From Corallochytrium limacisporum (Eukaryota; Opisthokonta), in contig PDIP01000102.1 of assembly GCA_002811645.1 (NCBI GenBank), forward strand, positions 30,594 to 66,552: a stretch of DNA of 35,959 bases. The letters run 5' to 3'. Under the pieces are notes generated by a model. It ran no database searches. It had not been told where the DNA came from and saw only the letters and a program-made list of their open reading frames with translations. Both the position numbers and the translations under genes were made by a program. Position 1 is the stretch's first letter; every line of letters begins with the position of its first letter. Positions 25,401 to 34,678 of the stretch are shown here, one piece after another.

Positions 25401-28400
25401 ATGGCAGCCAGTGAAAGCGGCACCGAAGTACTGCCTGCTGCACAAGGTGAAATCGTGGAAGAGGCACTGAGTGCTCCCAGTTCACCAGAGTACAATGCCG
25501 CGGCATGGCGTTTGGACGAAGCCGGGAATGATGAGAACGTATCCGAAACAAGCACACAGTATGAAGCTGATCCGGAGGAATTTGAGTCCACTCGTCGTAT
25601 GAAGCAGGTAGTTGAGAGCGATGAGGATGAAGACCCCGCAATTCCAGCTGGGCCCGTGGCCGATAGCCAAGCACTTCCTGGCTTCGAGAGGACTCAGGAA
25701 TGCGTTCCGCATAAGGAGACAGAATCTGAACCGTCTCCGGCGCAGAATCAAGATTTACCAGCCTTTGCTGACTCGGATGACGATAGTGAAGTTGAGGCCG
25801 TGGTACGCCACAGGCCCACATCCAAGAGGCGCATTGACGAGGACGAAGGTCGCTATGCAACACACTTAGCTGACGACCATGACGAAGACTCTGAAGTGGC
25901 GAAGAAGAATAGATCTCAGGCCATCAAAGAAAAACTCACTAAGTTAGCTGCTGAAAAGCGCGAAGAAGTGGCAACTTTCGAAGATGAGAGCCATGGTGAA
26001 CGTGAACGAAAGCACAAGACCCAGCATGGGAAGACAGACGAGTACACTGCAGTGGACAAGGAAGAAGAGGCCTTGCTCGATGTCAACGAAATACGCAAAG
26101 AGCTGGCAGATTTACAGGATCATGGCGAGGCGCCCAAATACAAATACCAAGAAGTGGATGTGGGTGTTGTCAGTGACTCCGAAGAAGATAGTCTCCTGGA
26201 CAGCGAAGGCGACTACGCGCCGGTGAAGAAATCCAGAAAGAAGTCCAAGGGATGCGAACCGAAGCCAAAGAAACATTTTGTAACACGTGCAGAGCTGGAG
26301 AAAATGAGTAAGCAACGTCAAAAAGTTCAACGCGAAATGGACATCGACTTGAAGAAGAAGGAATGCAAAAAGGTGACAGCCGTGGATGTTCTCAAGAAAA
26401 GGGGCTTCTTTGCACGAAGTAGTACGACTGAGGACTCAACTCATAGTCGGCGGAAGGCTATTTTCAGTATGATCATGAGTCAACGGGAAAGTTCTCAGCA
26501 GATGGGTACGTCTTTGCCTCGACTGTCCAGTGACACGAACGCGATCTATGCTGTGAGCAGTGCTAGTCAGAGTAGCAATTCTGGCTTTCGACGGGAGTCG
26601 GTTGCGACGGTTGGCCTGAGTGTCGTTGACGAGAATGCTTCGTCTGCGACGCTACGCAAGCACTTGCGCAAGGAGGCCATGACTGCGGCGTTGAACGCTC
26701 GCAAGAACTCCAAAACGAGTCAGAGGTCCAGTTCTACGCAGAAGGAAATGGACTTTATCGGCCCATTGGATAGCAACTCGAGCAGCGCATTTCATCCTGG
26801 TAACCATGGCATACTTGCTCGCAAGCCCTCCGATGATGGAGAGACTCAAGATGGGCTGGACAGTCACACAATGGATGTTGCTAGCATCCAAGGATGTGCA
26901 ACCCTCGACGGCGAACGTGAAGATTCCGTTGCTGAATTCACTGACATTGATGTAGTCCGTGCAGGAACCCCAGATCTCGGTCAGCCCCACTTTGAGAATA
27001 CAGCAGAGCAGAACCTGAATGCTCAGGCGGCGGAAGAAGTAGGCAACTTTGCCGCTGCAGGAGCGTCGACAGACGACGCCCCAAAAGCGATAGGTCTCGG
27101 CGACGAATGGAATGGTCTGTTTACAGCCCCGGAAGCCACACAAAAATCTGTTTCCCACAACGCTTGGGAGAATACTCAGGGCAAGTCAACACAGCAAGGC
27201 GACTCCACCACTCAAGCGCAAGAAGAGCCAGTTGCAATTCCTACTGCCGTGCACAAGAGTGCAGAAAGGGACGAACAGACTGCTCGGGAGACAGCGCACG
27301 AGGACCCTGCAAAATCAGAGCCCAAGGAACAGATTATCGAAGAGGTTCTGTCGCCGCCCACGTCACCTGGCACCGTAGAGGAACACTCTGTTGCGCAGCA
27401 GATCGATAGTGATGATGAGGAAGCGGAACAGGACAACGACAGAGTCCACGCCGGAAATGTAGGAAAGGAACTTCAAAGTCATGCCAACCCACTAATTGAT
27501 GGATTGGCTGAAGAGGGTGAAGAAGAGGACGAAGATGAAGCCACCGGTATAAGCCGACGCAAAGTGGCCGATGACGACATTAGCGAGGAGGAAGAAAACG
27601 ACGACATGGACAAGTCCCTAAGCTCTCTCATTGACGATGAGGGCGATGATCTTGGAGCGGACGAGGCACCAGGCATGCATGCTGCTCTGGCACGCAAGAT
27701 GGATGAGGACAGCGAAGACGAACTTGACGCTCTGTATCGTAAATATGGTCAAGACGGGGATGAAAGCAGGAAGAAAAAGCGCCGCAAGACCAGTAGCAAT
27801 AAGCAGCAGGGTGCTCTGCGTGAGATCAATGGTAACAAGGATCGTCGCCAGAGTTCAGGTAGCCGCTTTTCAAGGCTTGACTCTGAAGTCGATGTCTTTG
27901 CCGAACTGGCCCGTGGCTTGGAGAAGGGTACCTCCGACGCTTTCGTCTTCAACGAGAACGCAATGATGGAAGATTCACGCTCATCAAACGATCGCCATGG
28001 CAGCAGGCATCACCGTCGTAAGTCATCGTACCATCGCGGCAGTCTCGACGATGATTTGGACACCGGCGCATCCCAGCTGTCCAATAGCAGCCGTCCCGGC
28101 CTGCTCCGTCGTGATAGCAGTAACAACTTGCGCAGCCTTCCCAGGCGCGATTCCAATAGTGTCAGCAACAGCAGTGCTCTAGGCGCCGCCCATGGAGGAT
28201 CGTTCATGCGTCACAGCAAACTGCGCAAGTTTGGCACTGGTGGCTCCAGCAAGGTCGTGTCTTTGCATGCAATTGACCGCACGTGCCGCACCACCGAGCT
28301 CATGGGCTCCACGGGCGGCTCGGCAGCTATCGGTGTGCTCGTGCAAAACCACCGCCAAGCCATCCACGAGAGCTCCATGGACGAGACTTCTATGGATGCA

Positions 28401-28565
28401 CACCCGGTGGCCAAAAAGGTCAGTATGCAAAGTCATCAACAGCAGCGTTCCATCACATTGACCTCATCGCGGCACACCGCTGCCCTGATGCGGGTCGGCC
28501 GCACTGGTGGTCTGGTGGCCGCCATTGCTAGTAAATCCACGACGACAAGTAGCAAGCGGCGCTGA
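25401..28565 (+). CDS. Claspin/Mrc1-like replication checkpoint mediator (tentative)
   Basis: The 1054-residue product is acidic, low-complexity and probably nuclear. It has 16 SQ/TQ dipeptides spread along the chain, the ATM/ATR target pattern of checkpoint mediators. Residues ~698-796 resemble the MRC1-like domain: an acidic start (LIDGLAEEGEEEDEDEATG), a SLIDDEGDDL segment, a histidine-containing helix (GMHAALARKMDEDSEDELDA) and a basic end (KKKRRK). Claspin/Mrc1 couples the replisome to ATR-CHK1 signalling and supports fork speed. A short motif occurs twice: EIVEEALSAPSSP (17-29) and QIIEEVLSPPTSP (644-656). Basic patches, such as KKSRKKSK, may be nuclear signals. The C-terminus is Ser/Arg-rich with a SFMRHSKLRKF segment. 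No enzymatic domain is visible. The assignment rests on composition and one loosely matching domain; another acidic nuclear protein is possible. It is tail-to-tail with the PhK subunit gene (100 bp). Confidence 0.6.
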   Translation: MAASESGTEVLPAAQGEIVEEALSAPSSPEYNAAAWRLDEAGNDENVSETSTQYEADPEEFESTRRMKQVVESDEDEDPAIPAGPVADSQALPGFERTQECVPHKETESEPSPAQNQDLPAFADSDDDSEVEAVVRHRPTSKRRIDEDEGRYATHLADDHDEDSEVAKKNRSQAIKEKLTKLAAEKREEVATFEDESHGERERKHKTQHGKTDEYTAVDKEEEALLDVNEIRKELADLQDHGEAPKYKYQEVDVGVVSDSEEDSLLDSEGDYAPVKKSRKKSKGCEPKPKKHFVTRAELEKMSKQRQKVQREMDIDLKKKECKKVTAVDVLKKRGFFARSSTTEDSTHSRRKAIFSMIMSQRESSQQMGTSLPRLSSDTNAIYAVSSASQSSNSGFRRESVATVGLSVVDENASSATLRKHLRKEAMTAALNARKNSKTSQRSSSTQKEMDFIGPLDSNSSSAFHPGNHGILARKPSDDGETQDGLDSHTMDVASIQGCATLDGEREDSVAEFTDIDVVRAGTPDLGQPHFENTAEQNLNAQAAEEVGNFAAAGASTDDAPKAIGLGDEWNGLFTAPEATQKSVSHNAWENTQGKSTQQGDSTTQAQEEPVAIPTAVHKSAERDEQTARETAHEDPAKSEPKEQIIEEVLSPPTSPGTVEEHSVAQQIDSDDEEAEQDNDRVHAGNVGKELQSHANPLIDGLAEEGEEEDEDEATGISRRKVADDDISEEEENDDMDKSLSSLIDDEGDDLGADEAPGMHAALARKMDEDSEDELDALYRKYGQDGDESRKKKRRKTSSNKQQGALREINGNKDRRQSSGSRFSRLDSEVDVFAELARGLEKGTSDAFVFNENAMMEDSRSSNDRHGSRHHRRKSSYHRGSLDDDLDTGASQLSNSSRPGLLRRDSSNNLRSLPRRDSNSVSNSSALGAAHGGSFMRHSKLRKFGTGGSSKVVSLHAIDRTCRTTELMGSTGGSAAIGVLVQNHRQAIHESSMDETSMDAHPVAKKVSMQSHQQQRSITLTSSRHTAALMRVGRTGGLVAAIASKSTTTSSKRR

Positions 28566-28617
28566 CAAGGATAGAAATGTTTTCCAAAAAACTAAGAAAC
28601 CTGATCGTTTGCGATGA

Positions 28618-28623
28618 AATAAA
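28618..28623 (+). terminator. AATAAA polyadenylation signal
   Basis: A canonical hexamer 53 bases past the Claspin-like stop and only 43 bases before the end of the convergent PhK gene. Cleavage 10-30 bases later would fall close to that gene's stop codon. Confidence 0.6.
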
Positions 28624-28665
28624 TCCATGCAAGGGTAAAGTATATGAGACATATCACGGTGTAGT

Positions 28666-31600
28666 TTATTGCATGGCACAGTTGTCGCTGACGTCTAGGA
28701 CCGGGCTGAGCAATTCTGCTATCGCACGGGCAATGTACGTGGCTGTCGAATTCTTGCCAGTTGGCTTGAGATCGTAGAAATCTGAGAATACGACTTCGTC
28801 CAAGACAGTGTTCGGGTCGTCATAAGTGAGACGGAAGAGATTCACGGCGCGGTTAATTATTTCTTCTAGGTCGATGAACTGCGACACCCTAATCTCAGGG
28901 TTGCGTTCCGTGATGTTTGCCAGAATCATCAAGCTCTCAATGATGATTGCACGGTACTCTGGCAAGTGGATGCGATTCAAAAGGCTCTCCACACGCAAGG
29001 CAAAATTCTTCTCACCAGGTGTCGTGTCTGGGATGATCGGATAGTACGGCAGATTGTCGTCCCGCAGTTTCAGACCGCCTCCCTCGCACACAGACAGCAC
29101 GTTCCACACCCTACGGTAGAACGTAGGGGGCACCCGATTGAGGGAACCAGCCAGCTGGCGTGCACGTTTGTGCAAGAATTCGTCCTCATTTATGGGCCGC
29201 AATTGGATGTTGAAAGCCAGGCGTCGAATCTCGTCAACACCACCAATAAGGTAGCGAGACGAATCGTCGTCGAAGGACCGACTCACACTCAACTTAGACA
29301 CGCTGCCAACAGGCGCTTCAGTGGCTTCGTCCCCGCTGGAACCAACAGAGGGGTCACGAGAAACGGCACTGCTGCGCCGCTGCGGTTCCATCTTTAAGTG
29401 CAACGACACAAGTTCCAGGGCGAAAGCTTTCATTTCCGATGGACTCAGTGACATCAATGCCAGAGTAGCCGTCTCTGTTCCATAAATTCGCGAGATCTGG
29501 TTCTTCATGGCCTCTACAATCCATCCAATCCGGATACGCAACATACCTTCAAAAAGAGCGGGCGAATTAATGATACAACGACCCAAGTGAAGGACCAGTT
29601 CCTGTTGTAAACAGGCTTCGCGAATATCGTACCGACAGCGACTGAAGAGCACCTCTTGAATGGCGGCAGGAGTAATGGGCTCCGAAATGATGTACTCTTC
29701 GTGACCAAATTCACCTAGGGTGACTTCCTTACCACGCACCAGCATTTCTGTAATGGCAGGAGCCAAGGAATCTACTAGACGGGTGAGTAGGGAAGCCATC
29801 TGTCGCACTGTGGCCCACACACGTAGCTTTGCTGCCTTGAAGTAGACCTCCTTGATGAGTGTGTGGAGATCGACATCCACATTCTTAATGGATGAAGACG
29901 GCTGATCCTCGTCAGTGAACGCGGTGTCAAAGTGGATGCGATACTGCTGACCATGTCTCATGACAAGAACTTGTACAATATTGCCTTGCTCGAATATGTT
30001 CCACGATTCCTTGAGTAATGCTGTCAGATCATCTGATGACATCTGATTCAGTGCATCCAAGTCTGGCTTATCCCTGGCCTCGCGAAGAATGGTGAGCGCT
30101 GCAAAACTGCCAGTAGCCTCTGCAAGACCATCCTTACTTTGGCTGTCCCGTCGTTGAAGTGAACTGTTTAGCTCATCGCCCGCTTCTTTTGACGTTTTCC
30201 TCCTTAGACTCTTCTTCCTCAAAAATATTTGTTCTGACGCCATGTCCGTTGGTTTGACCATGGTCATCATACCTCCATATCTTGGAGCTATGCTCATTTC
30301 ACGTCTCAAGCCAGGCGCCTTTGCGTCCCCTCGGCCATCCGTAATCCTGAACTGACTCTTCAGCACTTCAAAGTGGTGCCGATGGTATTTTCCTTTCTTT
30401 CGCTTCTTCAACAAGATGGACTTGACATCAATGCTGCTGTCCACCTCAAGTTCTTCCACGAAACTGGTGAAAATCAACTGCTGCAGCCGACCAAGGCGGA
30501 TCTGAACTCCATTGCACTCTCCCTTCTTAAATTCACTGATGAGGTGCAAGATTGCATTAAATGCACTGCCTCGAACACGATCTTCTCGTAGCATGATCGT
30601 GATAAGTGGCCGAGAGTTCATCATCCAGTTATTGCGTACAAATGCGAGTTCTTCCTTGATCATATCAGTAAGCATAACTTCATCCATAGTCATATAGAAA
30701 TCCAATTGCTCGATGATCAGAGGGTAGAAAACACACATCTGGCCTTGAATACGGTACGCTTTTGAGGTTCCCAAGGATCCGAATGGACGACCGGGACGTC
30801 CAGAGAGGTGCAGAGGAGTGGACTTACCCAGGTGCGTATAGACTTCAACCAGGAGGGCAGGGTTGCATACCAGGATTGGTTCGATCTCATCCCGAGTTTG
30901 AGTCTGGATACCGTACATTGCCAATTGTGACTGCAACTTTGGCGTCTCTGAGATCAATGCAATCTGAACCACAAGATCTTTCCGGTCTACAAGATTAAAT
31001 GACATACTGGGTCTCACGATTGGCATCTGTGCACTCGTCACGAGATGTCTCCGTGTGGGGTCAACGTCCTCAATGGTGATCAATCCGTCTTGAATAAGAT
31101 CAGCGATCAAAAGCAAGCTCTGTCCCCACATGAACGGCACATTATTGCTAGCGACCCGCTTCTGTGACCCGGGTGCCATTCGTTCGGCCTCTAGACTGTC
31201 TTCTTCCAATTTGTATAGCTCTGGGAGCATTTTAAATTCTGGAGTACCCTGCTTGCCAGCCTTCAGAACTAACAAGGGATCAAGTTTTCCACGATACTCT
31301 GCGACTTGACCAGGATTGTTTCTGAACAAGCCGTCCAAAATCATGAGGACAAAAAATATTGGCCATTCACACTCAATGCCATCGAATTGCTTAAGCTCGG
31401 CGGCTTGATAATGCATGCGGCCGGGGTCTTCGACCACAGTCTGGTATCCGTCACGAAGGAACCGCTTCATTCCATACTTTCCCTCTAGAGTAGCAACAAT
31501 TCGATCCTTTGTCTCCTGCAATTGGCCAGCATCTTCAACAGCAAATGCCGGAAACGAAGCAACAAATAGCAAGGCCGCATCCGTCTCTTTAGAACTGCTT

Positions 31601-32418
31601 TCCTTCGGTAGAAGGCTCTTCATAATAGCACGGTTCCGATTGTGCGCATCCGCATCAACATGTACACTATGTCCCAGCTCGTCGCCAAAGAGATCAACGC
31701 CATTGATAGCCTCTAGCGCGGCTTTCGCCATACCTATGCTTGAGGTGTTCAGTTCTGAGTGGCCAATGTTCGCTTTGTTTCCTCTTTCCCACATTCCGTA
31801 ATCCGGCGTACGGTATGCACGCTCAATGTAATAGATCATATTTTGAATGAAGGCCACCTCATCGCTATCGTAAATTATGGTTAGTCCCGAGGATGTGGCT
31901 TGGGCAAGGAATAGGATATACAGTGAGGTGGCATCAATTTGCAGGTGGCCCCATTCATTGTCATTCACTACAGGATCACCCGTCAGCCAATCGTACTTGG
32001 CATGCAAGGCATGCTCTTTAAGTTGAGTTGTCTTGAAACATTCCACCTTACTGGCTTGCTTCATGAAGCAAAACAAGAGACCCCTCATGCACTTGATGAC
32101 ACTTTGTTCAAGTTCATACCTACGTCCCTTGTCATTGTCTATCTTTCGGTAAGCAAGTGCAAGACACCAAATGCCCATTGCAGTGTAGACATTGTCGCGA
32201 ACCCACGCATCTTGGCGGCCAACTTCAGGGCTCCTGTGACTCGCCGTCAAATGTAGACCGAGGGTAGCTGACTGCCGGGGAAGAACAACATGCTTGACCA
32301 GTTGATAGTAAGAGTCAAGAAGTTTTGCACGCCTCTCTGCTTCATTGATCCGTTTCTCTCCTGGTTTATACTGATATTGTGCAGTTGTCCTTAGGTAGGC
32401 ATCCTTCATGGTCACCAT
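28666..32418 (-). CDS. PHKA: Phosphorylase b kinase regulatory subunit, alpha type
   Basis: The 1250-residue product is a phosphorylase kinase alpha/beta regulatory subunit. In animals these subunits, with calmodulin (delta) and the catalytic gamma chain, activate glycogen phosphorylase in response to calcium and hormones. The N-terminal third is the GH15-like (glucoamylase-like) domain: GRQDAWVRDNVYTAMGIW (67-84), YELEQSVIKCMRGLL (101-115), EWGHLQIDATSLYILFLAQ (155-173) and, further on, GMAKAALEA. All match animal PhK almost residue for residue. The central and C-terminal helical regions, including a Ser/Arg-rich phosphorylatable insert, follow in the right order. The protein ends C-A-M-Q (1247-1250), a CaaX farnesylation signal and, as I recall, the ending of mammalian PhK alpha. 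The frame extends to a TTG at 32499. The first ATG is 32418, with another at 32409. Confidence 0.96.
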   Translation of the reverse strand: MVTMKDAYLRTTAQYQYKPGEKRINEAERRAKLLDSYYQLVKHVVLPRQSATLGLHLTASHRSPEVGRQDAWVRDNVYTAMGIWCLALAYRKIDNDKGRRYELEQSVIKCMRGLLFCFMKQASKVECFKTTQLKEHALHAKYDWLTGDPVVNDNEWGHLQIDATSLYILFLAQATSSGLTIIYDSDEVAFIQNMIYYIERAYRTPDYGMWERGNKANIGHSELNTSSIGMAKAALEAINGVDLFGDELGHSVHVDADAHNRNRAIMKSLLPKESSSKETDAALLFVASFPAFAVEDAGQLQETKDRIVATLEGKYGMKRFLRDGYQTVVEDPGRMHYQAAELKQFDGIECEWPIFFVLMILDGLFRNNPGQVAEYRGKLDPLLVLKAGKQGTPEFKMLPELYKLEEDSLEAERMAPGSQKRVASNNVPFMWGQSLLLIADLIQDGLITIEDVDPTRRHLVTSAQMPIVRPSMSFNLVDRKDLVVQIALISETPKLQSQLAMYGIQTQTRDEIEPILVCNPALLVEVYTHLGKSTPLHLSGRPGRPFGSLGTSKAYRIQGQMCVFYPLIIEQLDFYMTMDEVMLTDMIKEELAFVRNNWMMNSRPLITIMLREDRVRGSAFNAILHLISEFKKGECNGVQIRLGRLQQLIFTSFVEELEVDSSIDVKSILLKKRKKGKYHRHHFEVLKSQFRITDGRGDAKAPGLRREMSIAPRYGGMMTMVKPTDMASEQIFLRKKSLRRKTSKEAGDELNSSLQRRDSQSKDGLAEATGSFAALTILREARDKPDLDALNQMSSDDLTALLKESWNIFEQGNIVQVLVMRHGQQYRIHFDTAFTDEDQPSSSIKNVDVDLHTLIKEVYFKAAKLRVWATVRQMASLLTRLVDSLAPAITEMLVRGKEVTLGEFGHEEYIISEPITPAAIQEVLFSRCRYDIREACLQQELVLHLGRCIINSPALFEGMLRIRIGWIVEAMKNQISRIYGTETATLALMSLSPSEMKAFALELVSLHLKMEPQRRSSAVSRDPSVGSSGDEATEAPVGSVSKLSVSRSFDDDSSRYLIGGVDEIRRLAFNIQLRPINEDEFLHKRARQLAGSLNRVPPTFYRRVWNVLSVCEGGGLKLRDDNLPYYPIIPDTTPGEKNFALRVESLLNRIHLPEYRAIIIESLMILANITERNPEIRVSQFIDLEEIINRAVNLFRLTYDDPNTVLDEVVFSDFYDLKPTGKNSTATYIARAIAELLSPVLDVSDNCAMQ

Positions 32419-33135
32419 CTTGTCACTCTCGCTGCTCTTAGAGCGGTAAGCCGTTGTACACTTACACCATATTCCGTCAATAGTTAGCAACTCCGACAAA
32501 TTATTCTTATATTCATTTCATTCTCACCTTCCATAAGGTTATATGTACGATCTCTTGCGTCATATGACCTGAAATACCTCAGGGCTGACAGAGTTCCACA
32601 AATGCGGAGTTTTGCAGCACGTCCGGACTGCCACAGCCATTCCTTCTCCGCGTTGGCCTGTCCTCCCCTCTAAGAAATCCACCTCTCCTTCGTGCCTTAC
32701 GTTCGGCCGGAAGCATCCGAGAAGTAGATCGGTTGATGTGGCTTTGCTCCCTACCACCGATCCTCCTCTCCCGCCAATTCTCCGGTGCTATTCTAGTGCG
32801 GTTTGTTTTTCCGAACCCACCAAGGGAGTAGGTAAGAAACTTAAAGCGATTCGGGCCGGTGCGGACGCAAAGGCAGTGAAGGGGACAGTGTCGGGGCCGG
32901 ATATAAAACGCAACCGGAAAGCCACCAGAGTGAGGTTTCAACACGAACAACAGAGCATAGGACCTGAAGCTATTTCGTGGCCGGCCGTCAAAGTAAAGGC
33001 ATGTACAAACACCAGTATTTGGAGACACGGGATCTTGTTTCTGTTGCGCGTCCACAGTGACTGGGAGTTTGAGCTAATAATGACGTAGCATTTCTGAGAA
33101 GACAGACAGTTTGATCAGTGTACCGTTCCACAGAC
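32419..33135. other. Divergent spacer between PhK and UNC-50 genes
   Basis: A 717-bp head-to-head spacer. Overlapping open frames of 158 codons occur on both strands, but neither has a recognisable domain. A TATA-like ATATAAAA lies at 32901-32908, about 230 bases before the UNC-50 ATG. Confidence 0.55.
32902..32907 (+). promoter_or_regulatory. TATA-box-like element upstream of UNC-50
   Basis: TATAAA in a GC-rich context, about 230 bases upstream of the UNC-50 start codon. It would imply a leader of roughly 200 bases. No other support. Confidence 0.3.
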
Positions 33136-33879
33136 ATGTCGTACGACCTTCCCCGGCCATCCTTTTCGGAGCCGGATTCTGGGCGAACCCCTTACAGATA
33201 CCTGAAGCGTCTGCTGCAATTCCGGCAGATGGACTTTGAGTCGGCTACCTGGCAGGCTATTCATCTTTGTACAAATCCCAGGAAGGTGTACAGAAATGTT
33301 CAGTACCATAGGGAAACAAAACGACAATGGGCCCGAGATGACCCTGCTTTCCTTGTCATTCTGGCAGCTGCATTGTTCATTTCAAGTATTATCGTTGCAG
33401 TAATCTTCTCTCTTAACTTTGCTGAGTTTATGGGATTCTTCCTCTGGGCCGTTTTTGCCGATTGCATCGGCGTCGGGGCAATCATCGCCAGCGGGTTCTG
33501 GTACATCACAAACCATCATATGACCGGTACAGCAACGGCCCATGCAGTGGCACCATCAGTCGAATGGATGTTTTGCTTTGATGTGCACTGCAATGCATTC
33601 TTTCCGTTGCTACTAATCCTGCACGGCCTGCAAATGCTATTGGTGCCGATTCTCATCAGGGGTGGGTTCTTTGCAGCCCTTTTTGGAAACACTTTGTACG
33701 CTGTCGCTATCAGTTATTATTTGTATATCACTTTCCTGGGATATTCAGCACTCCCGTTCCTCAAGGACACGGAATTTCTGCTGTATCCTATTGGTATCGT
33801 GGTTGTGTTCTATGTGCTCTGCAACATGGTTCCCATCAACTTTGCGATCTCCGTGTTTGAGTTCTACCATCTCATATGA
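33136..33879 (+). CDS. UNC50: UNC-50 family Golgi membrane protein
   Basis: The 247-residue product is UNC-50 (yeast Gmh1), a five-pass membrane protein of the Golgi and inner nuclear membrane. It interacts with Arf-GEFs and is needed for trafficking of nicotinic receptors in animals. Seen: a soluble N-terminus with RYLKRLLQFRQMDFESATWQ (21-40) and LCTNPRKVYRNVQYHRETK (44-62), both family hallmarks. Hydrophobic segments at about 70-93, 98-121, 152-173, 177-202 and 214-235 follow, with the conserved VEWMFCFDVHCNAFFP loop (142-157) before the third. Length matches human UNC50. The frame begins at a GTG (33118); the first ATG is 33136. An AATAAA follows 34 bases after the stop. Confidence 0.96.
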   Translation: MSYDLPRPSFSEPDSGRTPYRYLKRLLQFRQMDFESATWQAIHLCTNPRKVYRNVQYHRETKRQWARDDPAFLVILAAALFISSIIVAVIFSLNFAEFMGFFLWAVFADCIGVGAIIASGFWYITNHHMTGTATAHAVAPSVEWMFCFDVHCNAFFPLLLILHGLQMLLVPILIRGGFFAALFGNTLYAVAISYYLYITFLGYSALPFLKDTEFLLYPIGIVVVFYVLCNMVPINFAISVFEFYHLI

Positions 33880-34204
33880 GCATGGAGCATGGTAGAACGG
33901 GGAATGCAAACAAAATAAACAAGAGATCACCATTAGTCGTCGTGTAGTATACGTATGAAAATGGTATTCTAAGAACATTTTTAATGATAGAAAGATATGT
34001 ACGGCCACACAGTGACCAAGATGAAAAAGTGGAGTTCATGCGTGCAAGAAGTCAAATCTGTTCCGCATGCTACCCGCCACTCTTGTGTATACGTGCGTTT
34101 TGTCAATGCTATCCCGAGTGAAGATGACAGGTGCAAAATGTGGTAAAAACTACGCTGTTTGCAAATAAATGCCTATGATATGATATGCCATGAGGTTCCC
34201 GAAA
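33880..34204. other. Convergent spacer between UNC-50 and RPS11
   Basis: 325 bp of shared 3' flank, the longest tail-to-tail gap in the window. It holds the UNC-50 polyadenylation signal; I see no gene. Confidence 0.6.
33914..33919 (+). terminator. AATAAA polyadenylation signal
   Basis: A canonical hexamer 34 bases past the UNC-50 stop codon. Confidence 0.6.
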
Positions 34205-34678
34205 TTAGAACTTGGAGAACTGCTTCTTACCGCCACCAGTCTGCAGAACCTTCAGGACATTAAAGCGGACAGTCTTGGACAGAGGACGGCACTGGCCCAC
34301 AACAACCTCATCACCGACGCGCAGATCCTTGAAGGCAGGAGAGCAGTGCACACTCAGGGTTTTGTGGCGCTTCTCATAACGGTTGTACTTCTTGATGTAG
34401 TGCAGGTAGTCCCGGCGGATAACAATAGTGTGCTTCATCTTCATCTTGGTCACAATACCGGTCAAGATGCGGCCGCGAATGCTAACGTTTCCGGTGAAGG
34501 GGCACTTCTTGTCAACGTAGTCGTCCTCGATGGCGGCACGGGGGGTCTTGAAACCGAGACCCACATTCTGCCACCAGCGAACATCGGCACGCTTGGTCTG
34601 GCCGAACTGAACCTTCTTGGAGGCCAAGTTGACAGGGGCCTGCTTAAGGTAACTCTTCTCAGTCTGGAGCTCAGTCAT
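34205..34678 (-). CDS. RPS11: 40S ribosomal protein S11 (uS17)
   Basis: The 157-residue product is the small-subunit ribosomal protein uS17, which binds 18S rRNA early in 40S assembly. Seen: the eukaryote-specific N-terminus ([17 protein letters not shown], 6-22), [18 protein letters not shown] (34-51) and [15 protein letters not shown] (56-70). The OB-fold core follows: [37 protein letters not shown] and [24 protein letters not shown]. Length matches human RPS11 within one or two residues, and the start codon agrees with the family N-terminus. The gene is intronless here although RPS11 contains introns in many eukaryotes. No obvious polyadenylation hexamer is seen directly downstream. Confidence 0.98.
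   Translation of the reverse strand: MTELQTEKSYLKQAPVNLASKKVQFGQTKRADVRWWQNVGLGFKTPRAAIEDDYVDKKCPFTGNVSIRGRILTGIVTKMKMKHTIVIRRDYLHYIKKYNRYEKRHKTLSVHCSPAFKDLRVGDEVVVGQCRPLSKTVRFNVLKVLQTGGGKKQFSKF

Noticed and set aside
17310-32499. GTG or TTG starts extending TTC39-, phosphatase-, TLP-, lectin-, PhK- and UNC-50-type frames
   Set aside because: A eukaryotic nuclear gene is expected to start at ATG, and the first in-frame ATG gives family-consistent N-termini in each case.
32579-33088. Two overlapping 158-codon frames on opposite strands
   Set aside because: Located in a divergent promoter region, no domain recognised, and both cannot easily be real.
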